DNA from: Nitrospinia bacterium
GTDB lineage: Bacteria; Nitrospinota; Nitrospinia; Nitrospinales; JAJDAT01
Length of the DNA: 64,000 nt
Reading direction: 5' to 3'
NCBI GenBank assembly: GCA_029261715.1
Contig: JAJDAT010000038.1
Coordinates: 124,001 to 188,000 of the forward strand
The notes beneath the pieces are model-generated. The model worked only from the letters and a program-made list of their open reading frames with translations, was not told the DNA's origin and searched no databases. Positions 44,660-53,926 of the stretch are shown piece by piece (the first letter of the stretch is position 1; the number at the start of each line of letters is the position of its first letter). The position numbers and the translations under genes were made by a program.

Positions 44660-46426
44660 TTATCTATGGTTATAAAAATTAATCAACTTATAATAAACGC
44701 CTTTTTGCTTTATCAAATCGTCTTGCAGACCAAACTCTACTAACTCGCCTTTTTTAAGTACCGCAATTTTATCAGCGTGTTTAATTGTGGAAAGCCGATG
44801 CGCAACTATTATCGAGGTTCTACCCAGTACAAGTTTTTTGATAGCATTTTGTATCATAGATTCAGTTTCAGTATCGACGCTGGAAGTAGCCTCGTCTAAA
44901 ATCAATATCCGTGGATCAAAAACAAGGGCTCGAGTCAAAGAAAGCAATTGTTTTTCTCCCATTGACAGAGAACTACCCTTCTCCTTCACTGAGTTCAGAT
45001 ATTTATCAGGAAGTTTATTTACAAAACGATCTGTTCCTAAACTACGGGAAGCTAGTTCGATCGTTTCTTTTTCGATATCGTTGTTGCCTAAACGAATATT
45101 ACTGACAATATCGCTTGAAAAAATAAATGGGTCTTGTTGAACCCATGAAGTTTTAGCTCGAGCGTCTTTTTTTGATAATTGGGATAAAGGGATATCATCC
45201 AATAAAATTTCGCCTTTTTGCGGTTCATAAAATTTGCATAAAAGATTAATCAAAGTGCTCTTCCCTGATCCTGTCGCTCCTATAATTGCTAGACTCTCCC
45301 CTTCGTTGACAACAAAAGAAATGTCTTTAATCACATAGTCGTCTTTTTTATAAGCAAACCAAACATTCCGAAACTCAATTTTGCCACGCTCGATTTTTTG
45401 GCTTTTAACTTTAGGCGGGTCCAAAATTTCTTCTGGAGTATCCAGTAATTCAAAAATTCTTTCAGAAGATGCAACTGCTGACTGAATGATATTAAACTTC
45501 TCAGCCAAGTCGCGAATAGGTTCGAATAGTTTATTTAAATACTGCACAAACGCCACTAATACACCTAATTGAATCTGATCTTGAACAAACTCTCCGCCTC
45601 CATACCAAATAACTAAACCAATGCCAAGAGCGCTAAAAACGTCAATGGACGGAACGTACACCGCGTTGTAGTGTAAAGCCCTTAAATCTTCGCTTAATTT
45701 AGCGCGATTAATAGATTCAAAATCATTTACTTGCTTCTTTTGGCGGTTAAAGAGTTGCACCGTCCTCATTCCAGAAAGATTCTCTTGTAAAAATGTATTA
45801 AGCCGAGTTACATGGGAACGATTTTTTCTTAACGCATCGCGCGCTCTCACTCTATAAAAATGAGTTGCTACTGCCAAAAAAGGGAAAATTACGCAAATCA
45901 CCACAGTCAATTTCCAATTTAAGAAAAATAAGACTGCAAAAACCCCAACAAGAGTGAACAAATCGCTAAAGATAAGAATCAACCCCGAAGTCAGCATTTC
46001 ATTTAAGACTTCAACATCGTTGACAGTCCGTGTGATCATTTTTCCAACAGGGTTTTTATCAAAAAAGCTAAAAGACATCTTATGAATATGAGCAAAAGTT
46101 TCACGACGAAGATCTTTCATCACGTTTTGCCCAATATATTGCATCAAAAGAGTTTGGGTGAATTGAAAAACAAATCCTCCAACCAAAATGGAAAGAAAGA
46201 TCCAAGCAATCTGGTCAATACCTTCCAGATTGCCAACAGCAATATAATCGTCAATGGCTACTTTAGCTAGATAAGGGCCAGCTAACTGGCATAATGAGCT
46301 TCCTAAAAGCAATAATATCGATAATAAGGCGAGCGTTTGATAAGGTTTTAAGTATTGAACGATACGCCGGAAAACAGCCCAGTCGTAGTAGCGTTCTTCA
46401 AGGTTTTCTCCAGCCAATTCCGTCAT
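44660..46426 (-). CDS. ABC exporter half-transporter (catalytically competent Walker B)
   Basis: Membrane-spanning exporter subunit of 588 residues: a six-helix membrane domain (about 30-320) and a nucleotide domain. Walker A is GATGSGKST (383-391). The signature is degenerate (LSMGE, 487-491 instead of LSGGQ). Walker B ends in Asp511-Glu512, and the H-loop His is 543. With its partner (upstream, 4-bp ATGA overlap) it forms a heterodimer in which only one ATP site is fully catalytic, as in MdlAB/TM287-288-type exporters. A lipid, peptide or glycolipid substrate is possible; the nearby manC and SGNH genes hint at the envelope (inference). Confidence 0.93.
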   Translation of the reverse strand: MTELAGENLEERYYDWAVFRRIVQYLKPYQTLALLSILLLLGSSLCQLAGPYLAKVAIDDYIAVGNLEGIDQIAWIFLSILVGGFVFQFTQTLLMQYIGQNVMKDLRRETFAHIHKMSFSFFDKNPVGKMITRTVNDVEVLNEMLTSGLILIFSDLFTLVGVFAVLFFLNWKLTVVICVIFPFLAVATHFYRVRARDALRKNRSHVTRLNTFLQENLSGMRTVQLFNRQKKQVNDFESINRAKLSEDLRALHYNAVYVPSIDVFSALGIGLVIWYGGGEFVQDQIQLGVLVAFVQYLNKLFEPIRDLAEKFNIIQSAVASSERIFELLDTPEEILDPPKVKSQKIERGKIEFRNVWFAYKKDDYVIKDISFVVNEGESLAIIGATGSGKSTLINLLCKFYEPQKGEILLDDIPLSQLSKKDARAKTSWVQQDPFIFSSDIVSNIRLGNNDIEKETIELASRSLGTDRFVNKLPDKYLNSVKEKGSSLSMGEKQLLSLTRALVFDPRILILDEATSSVDTETESMIQNAIKKLVLGRTSIIVAHRLSTIKHADKIAVLKKGELVEFGLQDDLIKQKGVYYKLINFYNHR

Positions 46427-48174
46427 GAAAGAAACACCTCTAACCCCTTTTGAAAGGATTGAGCAGTTGAAATTTCTTTAAAATACCCCTCCTGCGTCTC
46501 TAACTGTTCACGACTGCCAAGCCCAGATATTTTTCCATTTTCTATAACCACGATTTGGTCTGAAAAACGTTGTGTGGAAACGCGATGCGCAATTATTATC
46601 ACAGTTGTTTCTTTTTCTAAAAGACGAATATTGTTTAAAATTTTTTCTTCCGTTTCTACGTCTAAACTAGAAAAAGCGTCATCTAGAATCAAAATTTTTG
46701 GTTTACGAATCAAAGCTCGCGCTAAAGCAATGCGTTGCTTTTGTCCTCCAGAAAGAGATACTCCCTTTTCTCCAACCATCGTTTCTAAACCGTTTGGGAA
46801 AGATGATATATCTGGCTCTAAACCCGCAAGACAGGCAATCTCTTCAATTATTTTTTGATCTGAAATATCAGTCCCAAAAGCAATATTTTCCAGAATCGTG
46901 GCGGAGAACAAAAATGGTCCCTGTTCCACATAGCCAATTTGTTTTCTCAATAGATCCAGCGGCAACTCTTTTATGGGAATTCCATCTAAATAAATATTGC
47001 CTTTATTAGGATCAATGATTCTTAGAGGAAATTTAAATAAAGTTGATTTACCAGCTCCTATTGGACCCGTAACCCCCATCCATTGTCCCGGTTCAATTTT
47101 CAAACTAATTTCTTCTAAACAAAATCCTTTTTCAGAATATTGATAACTAACAGATTGAAACTTTAATTCGCCTTGAAAATCTTTTTTATGATTTCCCTGT
47201 AATGGAGCTTTAATCTCAGATTGTTCGGAAAAAATATCTTGAACTCTCCTCATGGCGCTAGCCCCTTTTTGAGACAAATTAAATACATACCCAATTCCCA
47301 TCATCGGCCAGGAGAGCATCAGTAAATAACCGTTGAAAGCGACAAACGAACCCAGCGTTAGATTGCCAGCTATTACTTCTTTACCTCCAATCCATAGCGA
47401 AATTAAGGTAGCTAATCCGAGAAAGAAACTAAGAGATGTCGGAAAAATTGCGTACAGTTTAGTTAGAGCCATATTTTTAGTTAAATAGACGTCGTTCTGC
47501 TTTTCGAATTTTTCCTTTTCAATCTCCTCTTGACCGTAAGCATGCAAAGTTCGAATCCCAGAGAGGTTTTCCTGCACTATATCCGAAATATTTGCCAACT
47601 CTTCCTGAACAATTCGATGTCCTTCACTAATTTTTTTCGTGTATAAATAAAACAAAATTGAAATTAAAGGCAGAGGTAAAAAAGCCATTAATGTTAACTT
47701 CGGACTGATATAAATCATCAACGCAAAACAAGAAATTATGACAACAAAGCAATCGGCCAGAACCAAAAGACCTAACCCTAAAAAATCACGAACTGATCGA
47801 ATATCATTTGTCGCACGCGATAACAAATCTCCAATTTTTATTTTTTGATAAAATGAACTATCTAATTTAAGAAAATGTCTAAACAGATCATTTACAATAT
47901 CAAATTCAACTTTCCTGGAGGGCCCAAAAATATACTTCCTCCACCCAAATCTAAATAATCCTTGAAAAGTTGCCGCCAAGCCTAATATCCCTGCAAATAC
48001 CAATAATTCTTCATTTGCTGGTTTACTCGGTAATTTATCTATAAATTGTTTAAGAATCCAAGGAATAGCTAATCCAATAACATCAGTCAAAATAAGGGCA
48101 ATCATCCCTACCAACATTTCTTTACGATATGCTTTTAAATAGGAAATAAATATTTTTAACTGGCTAATGAGCAT
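46423..48174 (-). CDS. ABC exporter half-transporter (degenerate Walker B)
   Basis: The 583-residue partner of the exporter subunit just downstream. It has a six-helix membrane domain (about 15-310), Walker A GPIGAGKS (370-377) and a canonical signature LSGGQ (474-478). Walker B ends in Asp498-Asp499, so the catalytic Glu is replaced by Asp. H-loop His is in IIIAHRVST. The two genes overlap by ATGA, so they are made in equal amounts. The intact ATP site is made from the other subunit's Walker B and this subunit's LSGGQ. Confidence 0.93.
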   Translation of the reverse strand: MLISQLKIFISYLKAYRKEMLVGMIALILTDVIGLAIPWILKQFIDKLPSKPANEELLVFAGILGLAATFQGLFRFGWRKYIFGPSRKVEFDIVNDLFRHFLKLDSSFYQKIKIGDLLSRATNDIRSVRDFLGLGLLVLADCFVVIISCFALMIYISPKLTLMAFLPLPLISILFYLYTKKISEGHRIVQEELANISDIVQENLSGIRTLHAYGQEEIEKEKFEKQNDVYLTKNMALTKLYAIFPTSLSFFLGLATLISLWIGGKEVIAGNLTLGSFVAFNGYLLMLSWPMMGIGYVFNLSQKGASAMRRVQDIFSEQSEIKAPLQGNHKKDFQGELKFQSVSYQYSEKGFCLEEISLKIEPGQWMGVTGPIGAGKSTLFKFPLRIIDPNKGNIYLDGIPIKELPLDLLRKQIGYVEQGPFLFSATILENIAFGTDISDQKIIEEIACLAGLEPDISSFPNGLETMVGEKGVSLSGGQKQRIALARALIRKPKILILDDAFSSLDVETEEKILNNIRLLEKETTVIIIAHRVSTQRFSDQIVVIENGKISGLGSREQLETQEGYFKEISTAQSFQKGLEVFLS

Positions 48175-48383
48175 AAATTCAATTGTTAGGTTTTAAATTT
48201 TCAGACAAAAAAGGGATTCATTATGCTAGGATATAATGGAAATTACGGTTGAGAAGGGCTGCAATATAGTAACATTCTTGAAAACAGGAAAAAACCCCAG
48301 AGAAAAATTCAGGTTCATCCCATCTTTTTGAAATCACGACTCTTCCCTTATATTAAAAAGCTATTTTAAGGTGCTATTATAGA

Positions 48384-49823
48384 ATGATCGGTATTATTTT
48401 AGCAGGCGGAAGCGGCACCAGGTTTTGGCCTAAAAGCCGGGAATTACTCCCCAAACAATTGATTAAAATTGCAGGCTCCAAGACAATGATCCAGTCTACT
48501 GTGGAGAGGCTGCTTTCTACGATACCTATTAAAAATATATATGTGGTAACTCATGAGTTTCACGCATATGAAACTTGTAGACAATTAGAAGAATTTAATT
48601 TTTCGCCTTCAAATTTGATAGCAGAACCCATTGCGAGAAATACCGCCCCAGCTTTAGCATTAGCTTCACTCTTCCTAAAAGAAAAACATTTTAACGAAGT
48701 ATTAGGCGTTTTTCCGGCAGATCATGTTATTGACGATATTGGGAAGTTTGACCAAACATTAAAAGAAGCTGAAGGAACTGCTTTAAAAGATTATTTAGTA
48801 ACTCTTGGCGTTCAGCCTACCAGGCCAGAAACGGGTTATGGATATATTAAAAGAGGAGAAGCTATAGAGGGATGCTCAAACTCTTTTATCGTCAGTGAAT
48901 TTGTGGAAAAACCAAATATTGAAAAAGCGAAAACATTTTTAGAAACTAAAGAATATTTTTGGAATTGCGGCATATTTTTTTGGAAAACCTCTAAGATATT
49001 AGCAGAATTTAAATCTCATATGCCACAAACTCTGAAAAATATTGAATCGGCGATCCCATGTTTACAAAAACAAAAAGGTCCCTATCCTTACCTTGCCCTC
49101 AATGAAACGGGAAAAGACATTTATGATTCTCTAGAAAAAGAATCAATTGATTATGGAATCATGGAAAAGTCAAACCAAGTTGCGGTAATTGCCGCAGACA
49201 TGCCTTGGAATGATGTTGGTTCATGGGTCGCATTAAGCGATTTAGAAGAAAACGACGCAGAAGGGAACGTTCTTTCAAAAGAAGTCGTTGCTATCGATTG
49301 CAAAAACTCAATCATTCAAGGTAATGATCGTTTAATAGCCGCCGTAGGAACTGAAGACTTAATCATAGTTGACACTCCCGATGCATTACTCGTTTGCCCC
49401 AAAGACAAAGCTCAAGATGTCAAAAAAATTGTTGAAACACTAAAGGAAAAAGGCAAACCACAGGCAAAGTTCCCTTCAACGGTTAACAAACCCTGGGGTT
49501 CTTATACAATATTAGAAGACTCTCCAGGTCAACTAGTTAAAAGACTCGAAGTATTGCCAGGAGCCAAACTCAGCCTACAAATGCATAATCACCGCTACGA
49601 GCAATGGCTAGTCGTTAGAGGAACTGCAGAAGTGCAGCTAGAAGACAAAACTTTTTTATTAGAAAAAAACCAGTCTACCTTCATCCCACAAGGTTCTAAA
49701 CATCGCTTGGGCAATCCAGGTGAAGAGCCACTTACCATTATAGAAGTTCAATTAGGCGATAAAATCGACGAAGACGATATAGTCCGCTACAAAGATGATT
49801 TTGGAAGAGAAAATTCGAAATAG
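48384..49823 (+). CDS. manC: Mannose-1-phosphate guanylyltransferase / mannose-6-phosphate isomerase
   Basis: Bifunctional type II enzyme of 479 residues making GDP-mannose for surface polysaccharides. The nucleotidyltransferase half has GGSGTRFWPKSRELLPKQL near residue 8, AEPIARNTAPA and FVEKP. The C-terminal cupin half (about 365-475) has PWGSYTILED, the metal-binding LSLQMHNHRYEQW and FIPQGSKHRLGN. It starts divergently from the ABC exporter, with 209 bp of promoter space. A degraded copy of its 3' end is 680 bp downstream. Confidence 0.96.
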   Translation: MIGIILAGGSGTRFWPKSRELLPKQLIKIAGSKTMIQSTVERLLSTIPIKNIYVVTHEFHAYETCRQLEEFNFSPSNLIAEPIARNTAPALALASLFLKEKHFNEVLGVFPADHVIDDIGKFDQTLKEAEGTALKDYLVTLGVQPTRPETGYGYIKRGEAIEGCSNSFIVSEFVEKPNIEKAKTFLETKEYFWNCGIFFWKTSKILAEFKSHMPQTLKNIESAIPCLQKQKGPYPYLALNETGKDIYDSLEKESIDYGIMEKSNQVAVIAADMPWNDVGSWVALSDLEENDAEGNVLSKEVVAIDCKNSIIQGNDRLIAAVGTEDLIIVDTPDALLVCPKDKAQDVKKIVETLKEKGKPQAKFPSTVNKPWGSYTILEDSPGQLVKRLEVLPGAKLSLQMHNHRYEQWLVVRGTAEVQLEDKTFLLEKNQSTFIPQGSKHRLGNPGEEPLTIIEVQLGDKIDEDDIVRYKDDFGRENSK

Positions 49824-49883
49824 AAACAAAAGATAGATTTTTTAACCATCAAAGATTAATCAAAAATCTAGAGTTATCTCCAA

Positions 49884-50396
49884 ATGTTACTACTTCGAAA
49901 TATTCTATTCTCAATTATAGCCATCAGTATATTGTTAATTGGTATGGAATATAGCGCAGACGTTTATCTCAGAAATTCTCCAGGTTATCTACAAACCTAT
50001 ATCATATTAAATGCACAACCCCTTCTAGAATATGCCCCAGAAACCAAAGCTAGCCCTCCTTATCATTTTCGGAGAAAAGCAAATAACGCAAAAAAAGTAG
50101 CTTGGCATAAGGATAGTAACGGTGTATTGCAAAAGTTATTTTTTTCAGAAGAAGAAGGTATGATAAGAAATACCATGGGAGACCATGTTTTAAACAAGTG
50201 GGGTTTTAGAGGTCCCTACTTCGAAAAAGAGCCACCTTTTCTAATACGTTCTATTTTCATGCATGAAGCAAAATTATCTGTGGAAATGGGAGAAGTTGAG
50301 CAAGCAAAGAATATTTTGAAAATAATTAAAACGTTGAAACCAAACTTTAAGGATAATATCGATATTTTTCAAAAAAAACTTTTGAAAGAAAGTTAA
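49884..50396 (+). pseudogene. Internally deleted relative of the SGNH hydrolase
   Basis: A 170-codon intact frame. Its N-terminal membrane segment (about 5-22) and NKWGFRGPYFE motif (104-114) align with residues 1-115 of the 645-residue SGNH protein at 42706. Immediately after, the sequence jumps to a C-terminal-like helical tail (VEQAKNILKIIKTLKPNF) matching that protein's last 40 residues. The whole catalytic domain with Ser, Asn and His is missing. It is best read as a deletion remnant, though the frame is still open and a short anchored protein could be made. Confidence 0.7.
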
Positions 50397-50729
50397 TTTA
50401 AAAAAACATTAAAAAATAGATCCAAGCTAACCTTCCGTATAAAAAGTTTTCTTTGTGAAACATAAATCTCTTACTTTTATTTGGATTTGGGTTTTTGAAA
50501 ATATAACTAAGCGACAAAATCGACGTAGATGATATAGTGCGAACAAAAGACAATTTTGGATGAGAAGATCCTAAATAAAAGCTTTAAAGATGTTATTCCT
50601 CCTCAACACCCCCTAAACATGATTTTTTGTTTTTTGCTTTTTCAGTCTTCTTGTTGCAATGAGAAATATTATTGAGTGATTTTTTAAGATAGCCCATTTT
50701 AAAAGCTATAGAAAAGGAACAAATACACC
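50397..50729. other. Intergenic region with manC fossil
   Basis: These 333 bp of AT-rich DNA hold the fossil of the manC 3' end (separate entry) and the leader of the methyltransferase gene with an AAAGGA ribosome site. No other gene is seen. Confidence 0.6.
50507..50563 (+). pseudogene. Fossil of the manC 3' end
   Basis: The frame reads LSDKIDVDDIVRTKDNFG then TGA, matching the ManC C-terminus LGDKIDEDDIVRYKDDFG (ending 49823). Nucleotide similarity extends a few codons upstream with an indel. It marks an old duplication of manC and its downstream gene, later deleted. Confidence 0.75.
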
Positions 50730-51797
50730 ATGGAAAAACAGCCTACTTACGGAGAAAATTTTTTTTTGGCCTTTGACTATCAACTGCCTCCTGTCTCTAA
50801 AGAAATTAAAAATATCCTTTATATTCATTCCACGAAAATTAAGCAAAGTAAAAAAACATTTAAAAGGCTTCAGGAAATATTCCCCAGCGCTAATTTTTAT
50901 GTTTTACAAAATAAAGACATTAATTTTATGGAGGAGGATCAAAATAATTCTAATATAATTTATTGTTCCCCAAAAGTAATCCCAGATGATTTCCACCAAA
51001 CTGAGGAAGGTAAAACTCTTAATGAAAAAGAAATAGATATTATTTTTTTTGGGGTGAACCTTGATATCCAAATGGGAAATATAGATCCATTGAACTCTTA
51101 TGTAGCAAACCCGTATGAAAACATACTAGAACTAACCAAAAACATGGGTCTGTATGATTGGACGGTCCTTATCGACAATCAATATTGTGTTTACTATCCA
51201 TGGCAAATTGAAGTGGGTCGAGTCAACAACCATAAACCATTTCAGATGGATGGAGTTTCAATTTCCCTTCCATGGACTTTATTATCTCCAAAAGAAAAAG
51301 AAACATTATTCAAACTCAGTCAATCCGGTCCCTCAGATGGTTCAATTGTCAATATTGGTTATTTTCAAGGAGGATCTTCAATAATTCTTGCTGCAGGCTC
51401 AAAGTTTTCCAAAAGAGAAAAAGTATTTGCTTTTGATATTGAAGAATACCCAAGATCAAAAAAATTTATTACTGAAAATGATTTGGAGGATTGGATCATT
51501 TTTGAAAAGGAATGTTCCTTGGAAGCGGCAAAGAAATGGGCTAAAAAAGAAAAAAACGGAGTCCGCCTTCTTTTAATTGATGGAGATCATAGTTATCAAG
51601 GATGTAAGGATGATATACAATCATGGAGCCCTGTCCTTGTCTCGGGTGGAGTGATTGCCATCCATGATTATGGAAACATTTCTGAAGGAGCTAAATATTC
51701 AGAAGTAGTTCAGGCCGTATACGATACTATTTTAAATAGTTCAGAGTTTAAAGATTTTCGACGCGTAGATACCCTTTTTATGGCTACTAAGATTTAA
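50730..51797 (+). CDS. Class I SAM-dependent methyltransferase (Methyltransf_24 type)
   Basis: A 355-residue protein whose C-terminal half (about 190-355) carries the Rossmann motifs IVNIGYFQGGSSI (SAM loop), VFAFDIEEYP, LLIDGDHSYQGCKDDI and GVIAIHDYG. This pattern is found in methyltransferases of glycan and antibiotic loci. The N-terminal 180 residues are unassigned. The ribosome site AAAGGA lies 10 nt before the ATG. It follows the manC region on the same strand, so methylation of a surface sugar is a reasonable guess, not shown. Confidence 0.82.
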   Translation: MEKQPTYGENFFLAFDYQLPPVSKEIKNILYIHSTKIKQSKKTFKRLQEIFPSANFYVLQNKDINFMEEDQNNSNIIYCSPKVIPDDFHQTEEGKTLNEKEIDIIFFGVNLDIQMGNIDPLNSYVANPYENILELTKNMGLYDWTVLIDNQYCVYYPWQIEVGRVNNHKPFQMDGVSISLPWTLLSPKEKETLFKLSQSGPSDGSIVNIGYFQGGSSIILAAGSKFSKREKVFAFDIEEYPRSKKFITENDLEDWIIFEKECSLEAAKKWAKKEKNGVRLLLIDGDHSYQGCKDDIQSWSPVLVSGGVIAIHDYGNISEGAKYSEVVQAVYDTILNSSEFKDFRRVDTLFMATKI

Positions 51798-51806
51798 ATT
51801 TCTTAG

Positions 51807-52175
51807 CTAGTTTAAGCAGCTTTCACCTTTTTGAATTAGCTTTTCAAATTCTTTGAAAGATTTTTCCACTAGTTCAAACTCTTCTGGACACTCATTCTCA
51901 TTCCGCGACCTTCTCATTTTACGAAGCTCTCTAGTACAATCAAATCTATTATTCCCATCCTTAACCAAATTAATGCAAACCTTTAATCTATTAGCCCTAT
52001 ATTTTATATTGCTATAAACCTTATCGAGAAAAGGAGAAACTGGTTCAGCGCAATCTTCTAGTTTTTGAATTTTCTGAATTAAAATAATTGATTCATTATT
52101 GAACTTGCTTTTATAAACATCACATCTATCCGTTACACTTAAGGTAAGGAATAAAGCCAACAAATAGCTTTCCAT
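51807..52175 (-). CDS. Small secreted Cys-rich hypothetical protein
   Basis: A 122-residue protein with a short N-terminal hydrophobic segment (YLLALFLTLSV) consistent with a signal peptide. It has six cysteines (residues about 18, 42, 67, 79, 95 and 120), suggesting disulfides in the periplasm. The rest is helical and charged. I do not recognise it. It lies 9 bp after the LRR gene on the same strand and ends 10 bp from the convergent methyltransferase. Confidence 0.55.
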   Translation of the reverse strand: MESYLLALFLTLSVTDRCDVYKSKFNNESIILIQKIQKLEDCAEPVSPFLDKVYSNIKYRANRLKVCINLVKDGNNRFDCTRELRKMRRSRNENECPEEFELVEKSFKEFEKLIQKGESCLN

Positions 52176-52184
52176 AATGAATAA

Positions 52185-52685
52185 CTAATGAACGTTTCTA
52201 AGAAAATCTAAAATAGCTTGTGTCCCCTCATGAATAATTTCTTCAGAAGGCTCTTCCAAAGGATTTGCATCAACATATAATAAATTTAGGTTTTTTAACT
52301 TTCCTAATTCTTTAGGTAAATACGTTAATTTATTGCCGCGTAAATCCAACCCTTTAAGACTTATTAAATTTTCTATATCAGATGGTACTTCCGTAATTTT
52401 ATTACCTCTAAGATATAGCTCTTCTAGTTTTTCCAAACGACAAATAGAGGTAGGAAAAGATGAAAAATCAGAATAATCTATGGCCAATTTTTTTAAAAGT
52501 TTTAAATTCTGAAAGCTTTCAGGAAGACTATCTATTTCATTGCCGCTTAGATTAAGTTGCCTTAAGTTTGTAAGCTCGCCCATCTCAGAAGGAATTTCTT
52601 TAATCCTTTTTTTTGATAAATCTATCATTGTCCTTCTACTTCTTTTTGCTTCTTGAATTACTTTTAACAGCCTTTCATTAGTCAT
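52185..52685 (-). CDS. Leucine-rich-repeat protein
   Basis: A 166-residue protein made of about five LRR units of 23 residues each (for example LRQLNLSGNEIDSLPESFQNL and LKGLDLRGNKLTYLPKELG). These are the typical bacterial/plant-like LxxLxLxxNxLxxLP type that forms a curved binding surface. It has no signal peptide and no fused enzymatic domain. It is presumably an intracellular protein-interaction module. It precedes the small Cys-rich gene and follows a TPR gene, all leftward. Confidence 0.88.
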   Translation of the reverse strand: MTNERLLKVIQEAKRSRRTMIDLSKKRIKEIPSEMGELTNLRQLNLSGNEIDSLPESFQNLKLLKKLAIDYSDFSSFPTSICRLEKLEELYLRGNKITEVPSDIENLISLKGLDLRGNKLTYLPKELGKLKNLNLLYVDANPLEEPSEEIIHEGTQAILDFLRNVH

Positions 52686-52747
52686 TACAATAAATTCCCT
52701 AATCTAAGTAAAACTAGAAATCATCAAAAAATTACCATCATACCCGT

Positions 52748-53419
52748 TTACTTTACTAATTCGCGAAGACCGGGGATCGTACCTAATACTTTTTCGTCGT
52801 TAAGGGTTTTCGCCAACAATTCAGCTTCCAATAAATGAGTATTAGCTTCTTCTCTCTGTCCCATATATAAACAAAGCGGCGCTAAAGTGAAATGCCCTTG
52901 CATAATACGAAGGGGATTATTATTCATTTGAGCGGCAGGAATTCTATTTCTTATCTGAGTTACGGCTTTTTCTATCGCACTATGTAAAACCCTGTAAGAA
53001 TCCGGTATAGAGGCTATATCGATGGGTAAAACTTCTTTTAATAACGCCAGCGATTCCGTCCAATCTCCTTTCCTCCATAATGAAAGACCTAGTATAGCTT
53101 CCACAATTTTCTGCCCATTGACATCGCTAATTTCGTTAATTATTTTTAGAGATAACTTAAAAGAGTCGATAGCTTTTTGAACCTGAGCCTGTTCCCAGAA
53201 GACGAGTCCTAAATATGCAAGTATATGAGCTTGTTCAGCCTTCATTTTTTTTTCTTCAAATATTTCCAGGGATTTTTTGAATGAGCTTGCCGCGCGCGGC
53301 CATTTCCTTTGGCCAAGGAAATAGTTACCCATTCGAATAAGAATCTGAGCTTCGTTTATTTGATCATTTTCTTGACGACATTGATCTAAAGCTTTTTCTA
53401 AATCTATCAGAGTTTCCAT
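52748..53419 (-). CDS. Tetratricopeptide-repeat protein, cytoplasmic
   Basis: A 223-residue all-helical protein with about five TPR-like units (for example ARILIRMGNYFLGQRKWPRA-type and AHILAYLGLVFWEQAQVQKA-type repeats) from residue 15 to 210. No signal peptide or catalytic motif is seen. It is probably a scaffold, first of a leftward trio with LRR and Cys-rich proteins. Confidence 0.82.
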   Translation of the reverse strand: METLIDLEKALDQCRQENDQINEAQILIRMGNYFLGQRKWPRAASSFKKSLEIFEEKKMKAEQAHILAYLGLVFWEQAQVQKAIDSFKLSLKIINEISDVNGQKIVEAILGLSLWRKGDWTESLALLKEVLPIDIASIPDSYRVLHSAIEKAVTQIRNRIPAAQMNNNPLRIMQGHFTLAPLCLYMGQREEANTHLLEAELLAKTLNDEKVLGTIPGLRELVK

Positions 53420-53578
53420 CTTTCAAAAAATCATGTATTCTATAAAATCTTGTGTAAAATAAGCCAATATCGTAACGGAATGCAGATCCGAAATGCTATC
53501 TTTATTTTTTAAAATAGCGTTTTTTGATTTTGTTCTATAAAAAATAAAACCTTACTTTTTTAAAGGAGTAACAGTCCA

Positions 53579-53857
53579 ATGTCTTCAGCATCTGCGCGCC
53601 ATATATTAGTAGGAAGTGAAGAAGAATGTAATAAATTAAAAAGTGAAATTGAAAACGGCGGAGACTTTGGCGAGTCTGCAAAAAAACATTCAAAGTGTCC
53701 ATCCGGAGCAAGCGGTGGAGACTTAGGTGAGTTTCGTCCAGGTCAAATGGTGCCAGAATTCGACAAAGTGGTTTTTAACGAAGAAGTCGGAAAAGTACAC
53801 GGCCCCGTTAAAACCTCATTCGGTTATCACTTAATCGAAATCACAAGTAGAAGTTAA
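53579..53857 (+). CDS. Single-domain parvulin peptidyl-prolyl isomerase
   Basis: A 92-residue minimal PpiC. The start ARHILVGSEEECNKLK, the central KHSKCPSGASGGDLGEF and the C-terminal TSFGYHLIEITSRS give the entire parvulin fold with its conserved His residues. It has no signal peptide, so it is cytoplasmic, like E. coli PpiC. It starts at ATG with AGGAG. It is a lone gene closed by its own terminator. Confidence 0.95.
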   Translation: MSSASARHILVGSEEECNKLKSEIENGGDFGESAKKHSKCPSGASGGDLGEFRPGQMVPEFDKVVFNEEVGKVHGPVKTSFGYHLIEITSRS

Positions 53858-53878
53858 TAAATCCATTTATCTATACCG

Positions 53879-53921
53879 GGCTTTCCATTCTGCTTTTACG
53901 CAAAAATGGAAAGCCTTTTTT
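53879..53921 (+). terminator. Intrinsic terminator after parvulin gene
   Basis: ggctttccatt (53879-53889) pairs with aatggaaagcc (53905-53915), then six T residues. The loop is about 15 nt. It ends the parvulin gene and lies just before the stop of the convergent response regulator. Confidence 0.88.
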
Positions 53922-53926
53922 ATTTA

